This document shows, one piece after another, positions 19,392 through 30,273 of a stretch of DNA of 64,000 nt. The stretch is taken from assembly GCF_024362695.1 (NCBI RefSeq), contig NC_065419.1, positions 4,216,678 through 4,280,677 on the forward strand, given 5' to 3'. The stretch's first letter is position 1. Each line of letters starts with the position of its first letter. A program made the translations under genes and the position numbers. The notes beneath the pieces were generated by a model. It was not told the origin of the DNA, did not search any database, and saw only the letters and a program-made list of their open reading frames with translations. This stretch comes from Pectinophora gossypiella. Its lineage: Eukaryota; Arthropoda; Insecta; Lepidoptera; Gelechiidae.

Positions 19392-19703
19392 AACATACAC
19401 AGCATATATACGTCCCACTGCTGGGCACAGACCTCCCCTCAATCAGCTGGTTGAGCTATGGTGCAAACTCCACCACGCTGCTCCACTGTGGGTTACGTCT
19501 AATGCCCAGGACCAACGGCTTAAAGTGCCCTCTGAAGCACGGAATCACCTTAATTTTTGGACAATCAGGTGATTCAAGCCTGCAACGTCCTTAGCAAACC
19601 AAATAGTCTTAGAAAGTGATTTCGATTATGTCCTCATCGGGAATTGAACATGAAACTCTAGGTCAAGCCCGACGCCTTATTCACTGTACCACGGAGGCTA
19701 TTA
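19392..19703 (-). mobile_element. SINE-B, full length
   Basis: Starts with the reversed RTE-like tail (TATATACGTCCCACTGCTGG, CTCCACCACGCTGCTCCACT), middle (GACAATCAGGTGATTCAAGC), B box decayed to GGGAATTGAAC and head ending TACCACGGAGGCTATTA. No confident target duplication. Confidence 0.85.
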
Positions 19704-20009
19704 GCAGATATAATAAACACATCTATATTGTTCTAATGGTAACCTCTTTACTCCAAGCAGCCGATACCACATTTCGATTAAAAGCAACACGAGCTAAAAC
19801 CCGGACACGACTCCCCGCCGCTCGAGCGATCTCCTTATTAGTATAGCGACACGAAACACATATCATATGGACGTGCTTACACCAGTAAGCTTACACGTAT
19901 ACCAATACGTGTATAATGTTTGTATGTTTATTTCTTTTTATTTATTATTCATTTATAAAAGGTACACCAACTGCTTAAATATTTACTTAAACATCATATA
20001 TAATCACGG
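19704..20009. other. unassigned stretch
   Basis: No family recognised. ACACGTATACCAATACGTGT at 19892-19911 is a loose inverted repeat. Confidence 0.35.
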
Positions 20010-20023
20010 GTGACTTTGCTAAC

Positions 20024-20350
20024 AGCCTCCGTGGTCTAGTGGTTAGAGCGTTAGGCTCACGATCTGGAGGTCCGGGTTCGATTCCCGATGGGGACATTGT
20101 CGAAATCACTTTGTGAGACTGTCCTTTGTTTGGTAAGGACTTTTCAGGCTTGAATCACCTGATTGTCCGAAAAAGTAAGACGATTTCGTGCTTCGGAGGG
20201 CACGTTAAGCCGTTGGTCCTGGCTATTAGCCGTAAAAATCACCTCCACCAACCCGCAGTGGAGCAGCGTGGTGGAGTATGCTCCATACCCCCTCCGGTTG
20301 ATTGAGGGGAGACCTCTGCCCAGCAGTGGGACGTTATATAGGCTGTTTAT
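20024..20350 (+). mobile_element. SINE-B, complete with 14-bp target duplication
   Basis: Best SINE-B here, 327 bp. Head GTGGTCTAGTGGTTAGAGCG, anticodon-loop-like CTCACGA, B box GGGTTCGATTCCC, middle CTGTCCTTTGTTTGGTAAGG, then the RTE-derived tail CCCAGCAGTGGGACGTTATA ending GGCTGTTTAT. GTGACTTTGCTAAC flanks it perfectly at 20010-20023 and 20351-20364. Both pol III boxes look usable. The CAC in the loop position would fit a tRNA-Val origin, which is only an inference. Confidence 0.95.
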
Positions 20351-20442
20351 GTGACTTTGCTAACTGACGCCATAGAATAAGAAATACAGGTGAACAACAA
20401 CCAACTAATAGATTATAATAAAACATTTAATAAAATAAAAAA

Positions 20443-20522
20443 AAATGTTTAGGCCTGGATTTAAACCTGCGATCTCAGAAAGCGAGTCAAGCGTTTATCC
20501 AATCAGACTACCACGGCTCAAC
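20443..20522 (-). mobile_element. SINE-D head
   Basis: The minus strand reads GAGCCGTGGTAGTCTGATTG and a decayed B box (AGGTTTAAATCC), then CAGGCCTAAACA. Only the tRNA-like head remains. Confidence 0.7.
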
Positions 20523-20930
20523 ATAATTAATAACATGATTGATTTTATGACTTTTCTCCCAGTCCAGCAGAGGCACAATAAGTTTCATAACAAATTATTC
20601 GCATACTGCGCCGACGCATGTCCAACAAATATGGCGTCGTGAGAAAGTGTTAATTCGTTTTTGATGAAATTAAATTGTACAGGTCAGTTGTACCATTCAA
20701 TACCATGTACCAATAAATTATTCGAAGCGTGTACCAATATGTTGTATTTATAATACACGCGTATTGTATGAGATTGGAAAGTTTCATGTGTTCTTATTGA
20801 TTGGTTTGTATCTCATGTGACTTGCAGAGATTTTTTTGTGACCGACAATTTGGCTATAATTTTTCCGGACGATATGTTTTACTAAGTCAAAGAAATTGGC
20901 AGTGCAGATGGCTCTCATCGGGTTAAATTT

Positions 20931-21227
20931 TTTTCAATCGTGTGGGTTGTGAGTTGGATTACCAACCTCGTTATTATTGAGTCGCCAAAGGCCCATGCCA
21001 CATGTAACGATTACTCACTTACATGAGTTAGTAGTAACCGGGACCAACGGCTTAACATGCTTTCCGAAGCACGGGTCACCTTACATTCGGACATTCGTGT
21101 GATCAGCCTGTAATGGCCTAACCAAACTAATGATCACAAAGAGATTTTTGTGATATCCCCACCGGGAATCGAACCCGAGACCTCCGGATCGTGAGCCCAA
21201 CGCTAAAACTGAACCACGGAGACCCTT
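20931..21227 (-). mobile_element. SINE-A
   Basis: Tail AATCGTGTGGGTTGTGAGTT, a 20-bp deletion in the CATCAACCCTGGTGTCAGGG segment, middle, B box GGGAATCGAACCC (reversed) and head CAACGCTAAAACTGAACCAC. Full length apart from the deletion. Confidence 0.86.
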
Positions 21228-21357
21228 ACAGATTAAATAATAACTTTGAAGACTATAGATAATACTAAGTTAAAAAAAATAGTCCGCGCCACCAAAGTAG
21301 TCGCCGACGCCAAGGCGGTAAAGTCGCATATTCTACGTACATAAAATTATTATGATA

Positions 21358-21425
21358 TTATGATACACGCCTATTTTCCGCCGGCGTGGTAAACAGACCC
21401 TATGGAATTCCATTTGCTCCCAACC
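21358..21425 (+). repeat. Rpt-1 fragment
   Basis: ATACACGCCTATTTTCCGCC, GGCGTGGTAAACAGACCC and ATGGAATTCCATTTGCTCC. Confidence 0.6.
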
Positions 21426-23058
21426 TAACGGAAATAATGGCTAACGAACAATCAAATAAATCCCGAAAAATCGTACACATACTTCTAAATCTATCAAAAT
21501 CCACTTCTAAACCCGTCAAATAAAGCCGTCCCACTCACGCCCATGTCATCCTTAACGCGAGCACCTTATCAAACTCGTCGGTACTCGGTAAGCACGTTCA
21601 ATCACCCAATAATGTTCAATACACTGTGTTACAATGTCACCCGAACTTCCCTTCAAAGTCAAGTGAACGACCAAGTGTGCTACAGAAATAAAGACTGTAT
21701 TGAAATAGATAATGGATTGAAATTTCTCTGGAGCGAAATACGTGTATCATTTTTCAGAAAAAGAACAGGCATTTTTATTTTCTAACAGTGACTATTCGAA
21801 ATAGAACTTAAAGGAAGGGTGATTAGGGTAAATTTTTCGTTGATGATGAGAGGGTAGGAAGGGGAGAAAAGGCAAACACCATCATATTAAGTGAGCACAT
21901 GAGAGGGAAACGCGAAAATGTGTGGGAAAAACGGATATAGACGTTTATCGTGGATTTCGCGCGTGATTTAGTCGCAACAAATCTGAGGGCTTAACACGAC
22001 CGGTTTAACCAGGCCTCTGGCATTACACCCTTGTCATTTTAGCTGCGATGTTTTGGACTATTGGACGTAATGTCAGGGGTCAGAGTTTATTGGTGTGCAA
22101 TATTCACTAATACACCGTTGACGCAGTGAACATCGATTTATTGCCGTTTATTCGGCAAAGGGGAACCGTTTATTTATCTTTTTCTATTTGACGTAATTTG
22201 TCGTGAATGTATGTTGTGGGTGCGTCAAGTGATTTTTTTATTCCCTTTTATGGCTTCAGGCTGTATATCAGGAGGTAATAAGGAAATAATGTCGTGTCTT
22301 TTTTTCCTGCCTTCTTCTGGCTTATTTATGAATTCCACTGGAGTAAGTTGCCACTTTTATATAAACGGCTGATCATAATACTTGTATTTCTAACTGGCCA
22401 AACGTATATAAGTAAGTTAATCTTAAAAACTGTTATAAGTAAATTATTTAAAAAATGTGTGTACCTACATTTGACGAACATAAGAACCACGATAACGGGT
22501 TTAAAGCTTGAAACATTTATTCAAAATTTTCTTTGTTGCTCTGAATGAAAGTTTTCAAATCGCCAAGCATAAACCTTTAGCCTAAAAAGGCTAAGGTATT
22601 ACTTATGATACTTTAAGTATCATCATCATCATCATCAGGAGTCATCTGCGCGTGAGTGTATTATAGTGAACAAGTATAACGCACTAGCAAATGGGAAAAA
22701 CGCTATCTCCTAGTAAACTGCGACATTCTCAAATGTTCATGACATACTCTACCTACCTAGATGACGCTCTTAGTTCTTCTTACCTACCCTCAAGTAACAG
22801 ATAACCCGACCGATCGCAGAGATAGCTAAACAATCGACACCTAGCACCCCACACCCGGCGACTAACGGCCCTTTTAAAGGCTCCATATAGAATTAATCAC
22901 AGGCCAGCCTGGGGCTGCCTCTAATATGCCCGTACAAACGACGACACTCCGGTAGAAACGGTTCCAGGCAACAATTACCCGATGCATGATGTATGGAGCC
23001 GGGGACCAGCCTCAAGCCGCCATTCGTCATGTTCAGTGGTGGAAGGTAGGAGACTATA
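21426..23058. other. longest stretch without recognised repeats
   Basis: About 1.6 kb. Short frames at 21543-21785 and 22294-22548 show no domain. A (CAT)n run lies at 22620-22636. If any non-repeat host sequence exists in the window, this is one of the candidates, but I see no splice-bounded exon. Confidence 0.3.
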
Positions 23059-23059
23059 G

Positions 23060-23283
23060 CGATTTTGCAACTCGCAACACAATGGGCTATAGAACACGCT
23101 ATATTAAGCATCCACCTGGTAGATCGTGTACCAAACGTTGAAATTCGACAACGCACTAAAGTCGAAGATGTAGGTATACGAGTCGCTGGGCTTAAGTGGA
23201 GATGGACAGGATACTTGGCAAGATGGGAAGACATCAGATGGACTAAAACTATTACGAAATGGTGCCCAATGAACGGTTTGCAA
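23060..23283 (+). pseudogene. RTE-b C-terminal fragment
   Basis: Reads QLATQWAIEHAILSIHLVDR, VPNVEIRQRTKVEDVGIRVA and GLKWRWTGYLARWEDIRW. This aligns in order with the RTE tail at 40.7-40.9 kb (RAMERAMLGISLLDRIRNEE...KWQWAGHMAR). Open for about 75 codons but lacking the reverse transcriptase core and the QQW end. It runs directly into Rpt-2. Confidence 0.85.
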
Positions 23284-23292
23284 TATCAAGGC

Positions 23293-23400
23293 AGAGGTGC
23301 ATATTATATACAGCACCCATTCCTCGCCAGATATGTTTAAGTCCAGTGTGATAGGTGACGAGCCTATTGCCACTAACCGAGCAGAAATCCTGAAAACCAC
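23293..23400 (+). repeat. Rpt-2 copy
   Basis: GGCAGAGGTGCATATTATAT, CACCCATTCCTCGCCAGATA and GAGCCTATTGCCACTAACCG. Confidence 0.7.
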
Positions 23401-23894
23401 GAGATATCTATGATAATTCTGATCAAACTCTCCCTATTAAAGTAGAATCGTATAATATAATGTCAGTTTTTATAAACCGCTAATTTCTCACATCTCATTC
23501 CAAACACCCCATTGTGGTCCTTCGACTATTAACCGGGTCCAAAGACCCTAATAGTTCCACGTTGTCAACCATTACGCTAATAAACAGCACAGAATTTGTG
23601 CCCCTGTGGTATTATAAAATATTGCCAACGATTGATAAGTTAGTGTTTAGCTAATAAACTGCCTGGCACGTCTATGAAAACGGTAGTAGGAAGTTAATGT
23701 TATCAGATATTCACACACAGAGGAGTCATAAAGTCATGTCCATGATAAATAAGAGCCATAACTCCTCAAAACACCACGTCCGAATCTCCGACGAGTCGTT
23801 ATGGCCACATTTCCAACGACAGTCGCGAACAATTCATATTAGGGCAGATTAATCAAAACAAACAACTTTCAGGCATTTATTCCTGATGAATATA
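23401..23894. other. unassigned stretch
   Basis: No repeat family or coding signal recognised. Confidence 0.35.
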
Positions 23895-24082
23895 AAAAAA
23901 AGTAAGATGATTCCGTGCTTCGGAGCGCACGTTAAGCCGTTGGTCACGGCTATTAGCCGTAAAAACACCTCCACCAACCCGCATTGGAGCAGCGTGGTGG
24001 AGTATGCTCCTTACCCCCACCGGCTGATTGAGGGGGGGCCTGTGCCCAGCAGTGGGACGTATATAGGCTGTTTATGTAAGTT
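23895..24082 (+). mobile_element. SINE-B 3' two-thirds
   Basis: AGTAAGATGATTCCGTGCTT, GTTAAGCCGTTGGTCACGGC, CACCTCCACCAACCCGCATT and CCCAGCAGTGGGACGTATAT, ending GGCTGTTTATGTAAG. The head is truncated. Confidence 0.88.
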
Positions 24083-24587
24083 ATGTATGAATATGGCGTC
24101 GCCAACAAAAGTTGCAGTTGACACCTGGTGCCTTGTTTGTTGCACAACCAACAAGACACAATAGCTTCAGGGTAACACTTTCCCAATCTGCTGGAAGCTT
24201 TTTATTGGTTTTGTAGCAAGGTGGCCATCACAGAGGTCGTCGGGTTAGGTCCCCGGTTGAAACAATATTAGGGTCCCTATCTCACTAGGATACTATAACG
24301 GTGCCCCATGGCCATTTCATCAACAAGAAAATACTGTAGTTGAATAATTGGTTGCGTTAACATCAATCCACGTGAGACAGGTGGCGTTTATACACCTGCA
24401 TACATTTTGTTGAAAGCGCCACAGTCAATTGGTATCGCTACCATGGTATCCTAATTAGGCCCTTAGTCCATACCTCTTTAAAGCTGAAAAGAATGCTGAA
24501 TTTCAAAAATCTAATTAGTAGGCGATATGTTATTTTTAGGACATTATATAATATTATAACAAGAAAGGAGAAGTCACAGGAACTGTA
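24083..24587. other. unassigned stretch
   Basis: No family assigned; GGGTCCCTATCTCACTAGGA at 24271-24290 may belong to an old dispersed repeat (compare GTCCTAGTGAGATAAGG at 26197-26213, reversed). Confidence 0.35.
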
Positions 24588-24772
24588 ACCTGAAAACGGC
24601 GGAGAACAGGAATCCTAGTACGGCTTTGATATAGAATACTCTGAGCGCCATCCCACTCGCGTCAGACAGAGTACTGTGGGGCGGAAGGCAAGAGGGAAAC
24701 CTCTGTCGTAATTTTCCATAAAAAAGTAGCATGGCAAATGATACACCGACAAGAGCGTGGCTCTTAAATTAA
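24588..24772 (+). mobile_element. SINE-L
   Basis: AATCCTAGTACGGCTTTGAT, GCGCCATCCCACTCGCGTCA, GGGGCGGAAGGCAAGAGGG, then the LINE-2-like tail ACACCGACAAGAGCGTGGCT CTTAAATTAATGAT. Confidence 0.8.
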
Positions 24773-25135
24773 TGATATGTACAGATATTATAACAACATA
24801 TAGAAATATAACACGAAATTATAAAGACAAGAATTTATGGACCTGAAATGCCAAAATCATGACCTGATGGTCTTCGCAGAAACAGTTCCGAGACATCTCT
24901 GCCTCCTCCCAAGACCTGGAGGCATCACGTATTTAAACAACATTTTACGATGACATTTCAATTGAAATCGCTGTATAAAGGTAATAAAAACACCGATTAG
25001 TTTTCTAGCTTTATATATTAGACTCTTGCGCACATTAACTGTAGCGAGCCTGCAGGCGAAACCGCGGCTGAGCCTATAAACAATAGAACAGTATTATTAA
25101 TTGTATGGGCTGCAATTAAATTATATGTCGAAGGG

Positions 25136-25460
25136 TACCATGCCACAGAGTTCCTATTATAGAAAGATGGCGCGGGAGCATAGTCGGTAACTAGAGGAAA
25201 TATGCACAAAACGAAATGTTTTACTGGTGCGTAGGTATAAAAAATCTTTTCACGTAATTCATTGCTTCTTTCGTATCGCGCAATCACAACTAGTGCTTGC
25301 GTTACTATGCAATGAACGGCAGGTAAATCGATGTAGCGGTCCAGCCAGAAATGTCTTGTTGCGGCCGCTTCACACACCGACGTGAGTTATCAGTCGACAT
25401 AAGGACTCCTGTAATTTAGTACTGAAGGCATATCTCCCTTATTTCTATGATCTGTGGTAC
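25136..25460 (-). mobile_element. MITE-P copy 2
   Basis: Homologous to 13123-13428 over its full length. Left end TACCATGCCACAGAGTTCC, right end ATTTCTATGATCTGTGGTAC, suggesting CCACAGA-type terminal inverted repeats. A 119-codon minus-strand frame (25018-25377) crosses its edge. It is not conserved in copy 1 and is not treated as a gene. Confidence 0.55.
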
Positions 25461-26234
25461 AGGCCCATTGGGTAAGGCACAATACGTTAAGGATGTAGGG
25501 TAACATTAAATGTCATGACCCAATTGTTGGGATATGACATTGCTATGAGCTTACTCAAACTATGGTCAAGACAACAAAGTTGTATCAAAGGAAATAGTTA
25601 ATTTTTTAAAGACTTTATTACAGTAAAAACAGTCTTTAAACATTACAAATCATATGGTATGATCATACTACTGATAAAATTATATATTATTAAGCGATAC
25701 TTGTTAGTCTAAAGTAGAGAAATATACCATGTATGTAGTAAATATCGGCTACTTTACCACAATTATAGTGCCGCAAATCTGTCGTATGCGACCTTTACAC
25801 AGTCGGTTATTACAGAGGAGCATAATCGTACAAAGGGCAAATATTTTAAATAAAGAATAATACTACGTACATCATAGAACTGTACCACACCTCTCAGTCT
25901 TACTTTTAGACTTGAATGGCGGTTATGTATCTCAAAAAATCCTTGCCCATCTTATAAGGCAGGGAAGAAAAAAATGGTCAACTTCAAGAGACCGCAGACA
26001 TAAGTATTACATGATAATTTCAACTTGATACCTCCACGCGTTTCCGAGACGAGACGGACAGACAAGAAAGTGATCCTATAATGGTTCCGTTTAAACTTTT
26101 GAGGTTCGGAACCCTAAAAATAAAAGGCGATAGATAGCGTGCACACTTTGACTGTAAGAATGTGATTTTTATAAGGAGTGCCGGCGTGTGCTGGTGTCCT
26201 AGTGAGATAAGGCTCTGGCACTAAAATTATTAAT
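25461..26234. other. unassigned stretch
   Basis: AT-rich, no open frame, no recognised family. Confidence 0.35.
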
Positions 26235-26445
26235 TAATTACTTTGATGTGACTTATTTTAGATTTTCCGCAGATGGCATTAACTACTTGGCCGGGCAAAT
26301 GGGGAGCGCTGAAGGCTCTCACCCGGTACGCCCAGTTGGGCGCGAACCTCCGCTCAAGACGTCGTCTGAGAGGAAAAATATTTGAAAGAATTAATCGACG
26401 CTAGTGGGTCGATAGCGATAAGCGCTGATTGAGGGAAATCGACAC
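26235..26445 (-). mobile_element. retroposon F copy (5)
   Basis: TGTGACTTATTTTAGATTTT, CCGCAGATGGCATTAACTAC, CGCGAACCTCCGCTCAAGAC, ending GATAAGCGCTGATTGAGGGA. It has lost the poly(T) run and about 30 bp after CACCCGGTAC. Confidence 0.8.
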
Positions 26446-26685
26446 TAAAGAAATCTTACAAAAATGTAAGTACTAGTGCACGGTGCTTAATCCGTGTCTG
26501 GTATGTAGATACAAGAAGCAGCGTGGTGCGACGACGTTCAGAATCGCAGCGGCGATCGGTCGCGTACTCCAACAATGAGATCTTGTCACACGTGAGCTGT
26601 GGGGCGCTATTCTGAGACTTGCTCGAGAGAAGTGTACAAATATTATATTCAATGTAATATTTTTTAATCCGAACGTCAAAAGTGT

Positions 26686-26896
26686 ACAGTAATGAGCAAT
26701 ATAATGTACCCACTTTAGGACTCTGTGGCACTAACATATTTGAAAGAAAGAAAGAAAGAAACATTTATTATTTAGGACACCACAGACACGGATTACATTT
26801 AGTGGCATTTAGTGAGACTTACAGTTTAATTTGTCAAAAAAGTTAATGTGGCATGGTACCAAAGTGTATACAATATTAAATGTTCGTGACCGTAAG
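26686..26896 (-). mobile_element. MITE-H copy with internal insert
   Basis: Edges AATGAGCAATATAATGTACC and TTCGTGACCGTAAG. At about 26739-26805 the family consensus is interrupted by TTGAAAGAAAGAAAGAAAG, AACATTTATTATTTAGG and more. This looks like the reversed 3' end of a LINE with a (CTTT)n tail, as at 47672. Confidence 0.55.
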
Positions 26897-26937
26897 TAAC
26901 TTTTCTAACTTACGTACGCTAATGCGCCTAACGAGTT

Positions 26938-27050
26938 GATATTGTAGGTTTGCCCCAAATGGCATTAACAACTTGGCCGGACAAATTGGGCGCGCTGAGT
27001 GCTCTCATCCAGCACATTATTTAAAACAGCAAGCCACAAATATACCTTCT
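26938..27050 (-). mobile_element. retroposon F copy (6), decayed
   Basis: GATATTGTAGGTTTGCCCCA, AATGGCATTAACAACTTGGC and GGCGCGCTGAGTGCTCTCAT. The following CAGCAAGCCACAAATATACC is duplicated as CAGCAAGCCACAAATGTACC at 27065-27084. Confidence 0.65.
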
Positions 27051-27139
27051 TTAATATTTAAGACAGCAAGCCACAAATGTACCTATATACCTAACCTAAC
27101 CTAATTTTATTGCTTTCTATCACACTTCACGTTTAGTTT

Positions 27140-27320
27140 TGTGTTTTTTTTTTCATTTAACGGCGCCGCACTAGCGCCATCTATTGAGTTGCGTTGGAAC
27201 GAAATTGGCAGCAATCAATTGACAGCTGTCAGTTTAGCAAAGCGTCGTGTCGGCGCGGCCATATTGGTTGTCACTTTTTAAAACGTCAACGGGTAGCGCA
27301 TTACGTCTCCGACGAATCGC
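27140..27320. promoter_or_regulatory. CpG-rich non-repeat segment
   Basis: Unusually dense in CG dinucleotides for this AT-rich window (GGCGCCGCACTAGCGCC, AAAGCGTCGTGTCGGCGCGG, ATTACGTCTCCGACGAATCG). No repeat family is recognised. It lies about 270-450 bp upstream of an ATG at 27587 that follows a plausible 3' splice site (CACAG at 27491-27495). This could be a promoter or 5' exon. The evidence is compositional only. Confidence 0.2.
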
Positions 27321-27970
27321 AATTGTCATAGTCATAGTAATTTATTGATAATAATAATTACACGTCACAGATATTACAAAAAAAAAAACACGTCGTTGTT
27401 CCTCGTAATCTTAGGACTTGAATCGTTGATTACAATTAATTCGGATATAATTAGTTGTTTCCTATGCGTGAGTGTACTTATTTTATGTCTCACAGGTTCA
27501 AGAGACTTTATCGAATTATAAGAACTTTTGATTGAGAGTTGGTTGTTACTTCTTTTGGAATTGCCTTAATACCCACGTAAGACGCTATGTCTGATCCTGA
27601 CAAAGGCAGGGGACCGCCTATATACGTTCAATTTTGTTTTTATTTATTTCTTTTTATTTTCAACTTTTTTTGTTTTTTTCTTTTTCAAAAGCATACATAC
27701 ACTTGATACACTTCTCGCAACTCGTTTGATTTTCAGAATCGCCCCCGAGGTTTACATTGTCCGTTGCGCCTAGTACCGCATTTGCAGTGTGCACCTATCG
27801 TTAATTGCAATCTGCTGTCATTTTACGGGCACGCATTAGCATTTATTGCAGTATCGAACTGCGTTGATCGTATGCAATTGTGCATTTACTAAATTGGTCA
27901 GTTATTTAGGGTTTGGTTAAGGCTGTGTGACTTGTGGAGCTACTTGATGTGTTTTGTTCATTGAATACCT
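27321..27970. other. unassigned stretch with a possible short start
   Basis: ATG at 27587 opens MSDPDKGRGPPIYVQF before low-complexity T-rich sequence. The frame stops at 27706. No other signal. Confidence 0.2.
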
Positions 27971-27974
27971 AAAT

Positions 27975-28345
27975 AAATATTATAACTGATTAGCTTTAGC
28001 CCGCGGCTTCGCTCGCCTTAAATTAGGAGTAACGTGGTTCCCGTTTCCTCATGTACCTACCAATTTTTAGCTTCCTACCTTGAAAAATGAATTAAATACC
28101 TAAATATAACTGGCTAGCTTTTTCCCGCGGTTTCGCTCGCGTCAAATTCGCGGTAACACGATACTCTTTTCCTAATGCACCAATTTTTTAGCTTCCTACC
28201 TTGAAAAACGCGAAACGTCCCATATAAAATTTCGCTCCATCTTTGAAGGGGTTTCAGGCAGATTTCCAAAAAAAAAATATTCATGATTTTTTGTTTGAGT
28301 CAAAATAAACCGCATACCAATTTTTAGCTTCCTACCTTGAAATGT
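27975..28345 (+). repeat. Rpt-6-related tandem repeat
   Basis: Two units of about 115 bp (27975-28087 and 28088-28205) share CCGCGGCTTCGCTCGC or CCGCGGTTTCGCTCGC and CAATTTTTTAGCTTCCTACC TTGAAAAA. A third partial unit (28312-28345) keeps CAATTTTTAGCTTCCTACC. The CGGCTTCGCTCG word also opens Rpt-6 at 45271. A G run (about 14) lies near 28406-28419. Confidence 0.75.
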
Positions 28346-28452
28346 GCGGTATCCTCCGTAAAAACTTCAACCCCCCCATATATTAGGAGGGAAGTGGTAG
28401 GGGCGGGGGGGGGGGGGTTTAGAAAGAGACATAAAGTATCCTACGCTACTAA

Positions 28453-28497
28453 TTTATTCAGTAGGTAACATAGTTACACTTTGAATCGTAATTTTTT
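28453..28497 (-). mobile_element. LINE-V 3' end scrap
   Basis: TTTATTCAGTAGGTAACATA then GTTACACTTTGAATCGTAA is the reverse of ACTATGTTACCTACTGAATA seen at 51777-51796. Confidence 0.65.
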
Positions 28498-29260
28498 GCT
28501 TAACTGCAGCTTCTCGCAACCTTATAGCCGGGGAAAAGAAGCAAGAAAAACCTCGGCACAAGGCCCTAGAAGTACTTTGAAAAAAAAAAGACAAACAATA
28601 TTGGACTTCAATATACTTCAAGGATACAGGCGTGCTACTGCTATGTTGCATGCAATAAATATTTAAAAACATACACGTGAAAGATCATAACACAATTGGC
28701 GGCTCTACAGTTTTGCAAAATTCTAAAACGTTACATTATAAACTTCAACTTCGCACAAAGCGCCGTAAACTTGGAAGATATTTTCATTACTCTTTTGTTT
28801 ATCATAAAAGTCATATAAAGAGCACAGATAAAGAGCACTACACACTGCAGTGTTTATGATTATATTCCCTATAACATTCTAGCGTTTCACGCCTCCTTAG
28901 ACTAGGGCAAAATGTGCATTTCTTATGGAAAATCAAGCGTTTGCACAAATTGAACGTTATTTCCTAGAACTTAGGAAATAAAGGAAAAAGAGCGAGTGTA
29001 ATATTTTCTTGGGAAAACGTATACTATTAAAGTGTACGTTAAACTTATGTAGAGCACGCTCCAAAAGTTTTACAGGGCTTAAAGTTTCCAGTTAAGAAAG
29101 TATAAGCGAAAGAGCATTTTTGATATGAGTATAAAATTGTTATTTTTACAGTTATGGGAGGAGCTGGTAACTTGTTGAAGTTTTTAAAGGTTTTTACACA
29201 GTGCCGTGGGTAATTTATTGGTCACCCATGACAATACTGTCATGGGCTCGGCTCGCGCTT
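28498..29260. other. unassigned stretch
   Basis: Short overlapping frames on both strands (about 60-70 codons) without motifs; no repeat recognised. Confidence 0.3.
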
Positions 29261-29440
29261 TCATCATCATCATCATCTCTCTAGCATTATGCCGTTTTTC
29301 ACAGGGTCCGCTTACCTAAACCTGAAGATTTGACAGGTCCGATTTTTTACAAAAGCGACTGCCTATCTGACCTCCCAACCCGCGAAGGAAAAACCAGCCC
29401 AATACAGGTTAGGTCACATACCTCCGAAAATGCATACCAG
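29261..29440 (-). mobile_element. SINE-D 3' body
   Basis: CATCATCATCATCTCTCTAG, TTTTTCACAGGGTCCGCTTA, GATTTGACAGGTCCGATTTT and CACATACCTCCGAAAATGCA. Head missing. Confidence 0.8.
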
Positions 29441-29471
29441 CTCACGCTCTATATAATTAAATTTGGCTTTA

Positions 29472-29712
29472 TGTAAGAAGCAAGATGATTGGACACCTAA
29501 TAAGACACGACGAATTTATTAAAAACATCATAGAAGGAAAGCTAGAAGGAAAGAGAGGAAGGGGAAGACCAAGAAGAGCTTACATGTAACAGATTAAAGA
29601 AAAGGTTAACGTCGTGTCTTATAGGGAAGTCAAGGAATTAGCCTTTGATAGACTGGAATGGAAAATGCTACACCGACAAGAGCGTGGCTCTTAAATTGAT
29701 GATGATGAGATA
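29472..29712 (+). pseudogene. LINE-2 C-terminal end
   Basis: Codes MIGHLIRHDEFIKNIIEGKL, EGKRGRGRPRRAYM, stop, QIKEKVNVVSYREVKELAFD and RLEWKMLHRQERGS, then a stop and a TGATGATGATGA tail. This is the usual end of a non-LTR reverse transcriptase (basic GRGRPR then a W-containing tail). An in-frame TAA at about 29587 breaks it. The last 45 bp are the same as the SINE-L tail. Confidence 0.8.
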
Positions 29713-29717
29713 ATTGA

Positions 29718-29822
29718 TATCATGCCCCCTATTACATGGGCATGCGGAGGAATGGGTGTATATACTATACATTCTACCTACCCCATCGGTGATACATGCG
29801 TGAACTGCGTGATGCCATGTTA
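29718..29822 (-). repeat. Rpt-2 copy
   Basis: Reversed family: GAGGAATGGGTGTATATACT, CTACCTACCCCATCGGTGAT and GTGAACTGCGTGATGCC. Confidence 0.65.
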
Positions 29823-29877
29823 TATTTGTTATGATATGCAAAAAATATGATATCCACTTTATGACGAGACGCAATGA

Positions 29878-30112
29878 ACTTGCTTTTCAAACGCCGGTTC
29901 GAACCCCGGTACCGGACTTCCAATAATGAGTTATTAATTTATCTAAGTGCAGTTCTCACTAACACAGTTGGCTCGACCAAAATAGACGGCCATACGGCTC
30001 TTCACCTATCATGTTGATCTAACAGAAAACTCAGTGAAGTGTACCAAGGTCGCCTGGCGATGGATGGACCTCTGACTACCCCATTGGGTAGTCGTGGCTT
30101 ATGTGATGTTAT
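29878..30112 (+). mobile_element. SINE-C, nearly full length
   Basis: B box region GCCGGTTCGAACCCCGGTAC at 29893-29912, then TGAGTTATTAATTTATCTAA, AACACAGTTGGCTCGACC, GTTGATCTAACAGAAAACTC and CTGACTACCCCATTGGGTAG ending TTATGTGATGTTATG. The A-box side is lost. This copy links the tRNA-like head to the SINE-C body seen alone elsewhere. Confidence 0.8.
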
Positions 30113-30273
30113 GCGCCGGAGTCGGTCAGTTAGAGGCATGTACTGCGAGCAAATAGTCCCGACGGACATTCCCACAAGTCGGACGATCATTTACGTTCTA
30201 CGTACGGGCACGCGTGCGCACTGACCGCTAGATACAAGCATTATGTAGAATTGACGTATTTTTACTGATTTTT

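Noticed and set aside
22294..22548. Membrane-protein exon (hydrophobic 84-codon frame)
   Set aside because: Hydrophobicity follows from T-rich DNA; no splice sites, no homology recognised.
25018..25377. 119-codon open frame on the minus strand as a possible gene
   Set aside because: It overlaps the left edge of a MITE-P copy, has no known domain, and the homologous copy at 13123-13428 does not keep the frame.
27587..27706. Short gene beginning MSDPDKGRGPP
   Set aside because: Not entered as a CDS: only 16 plausible codons precede low-complexity sequence and no donor site is convincing; kept as a finding only.
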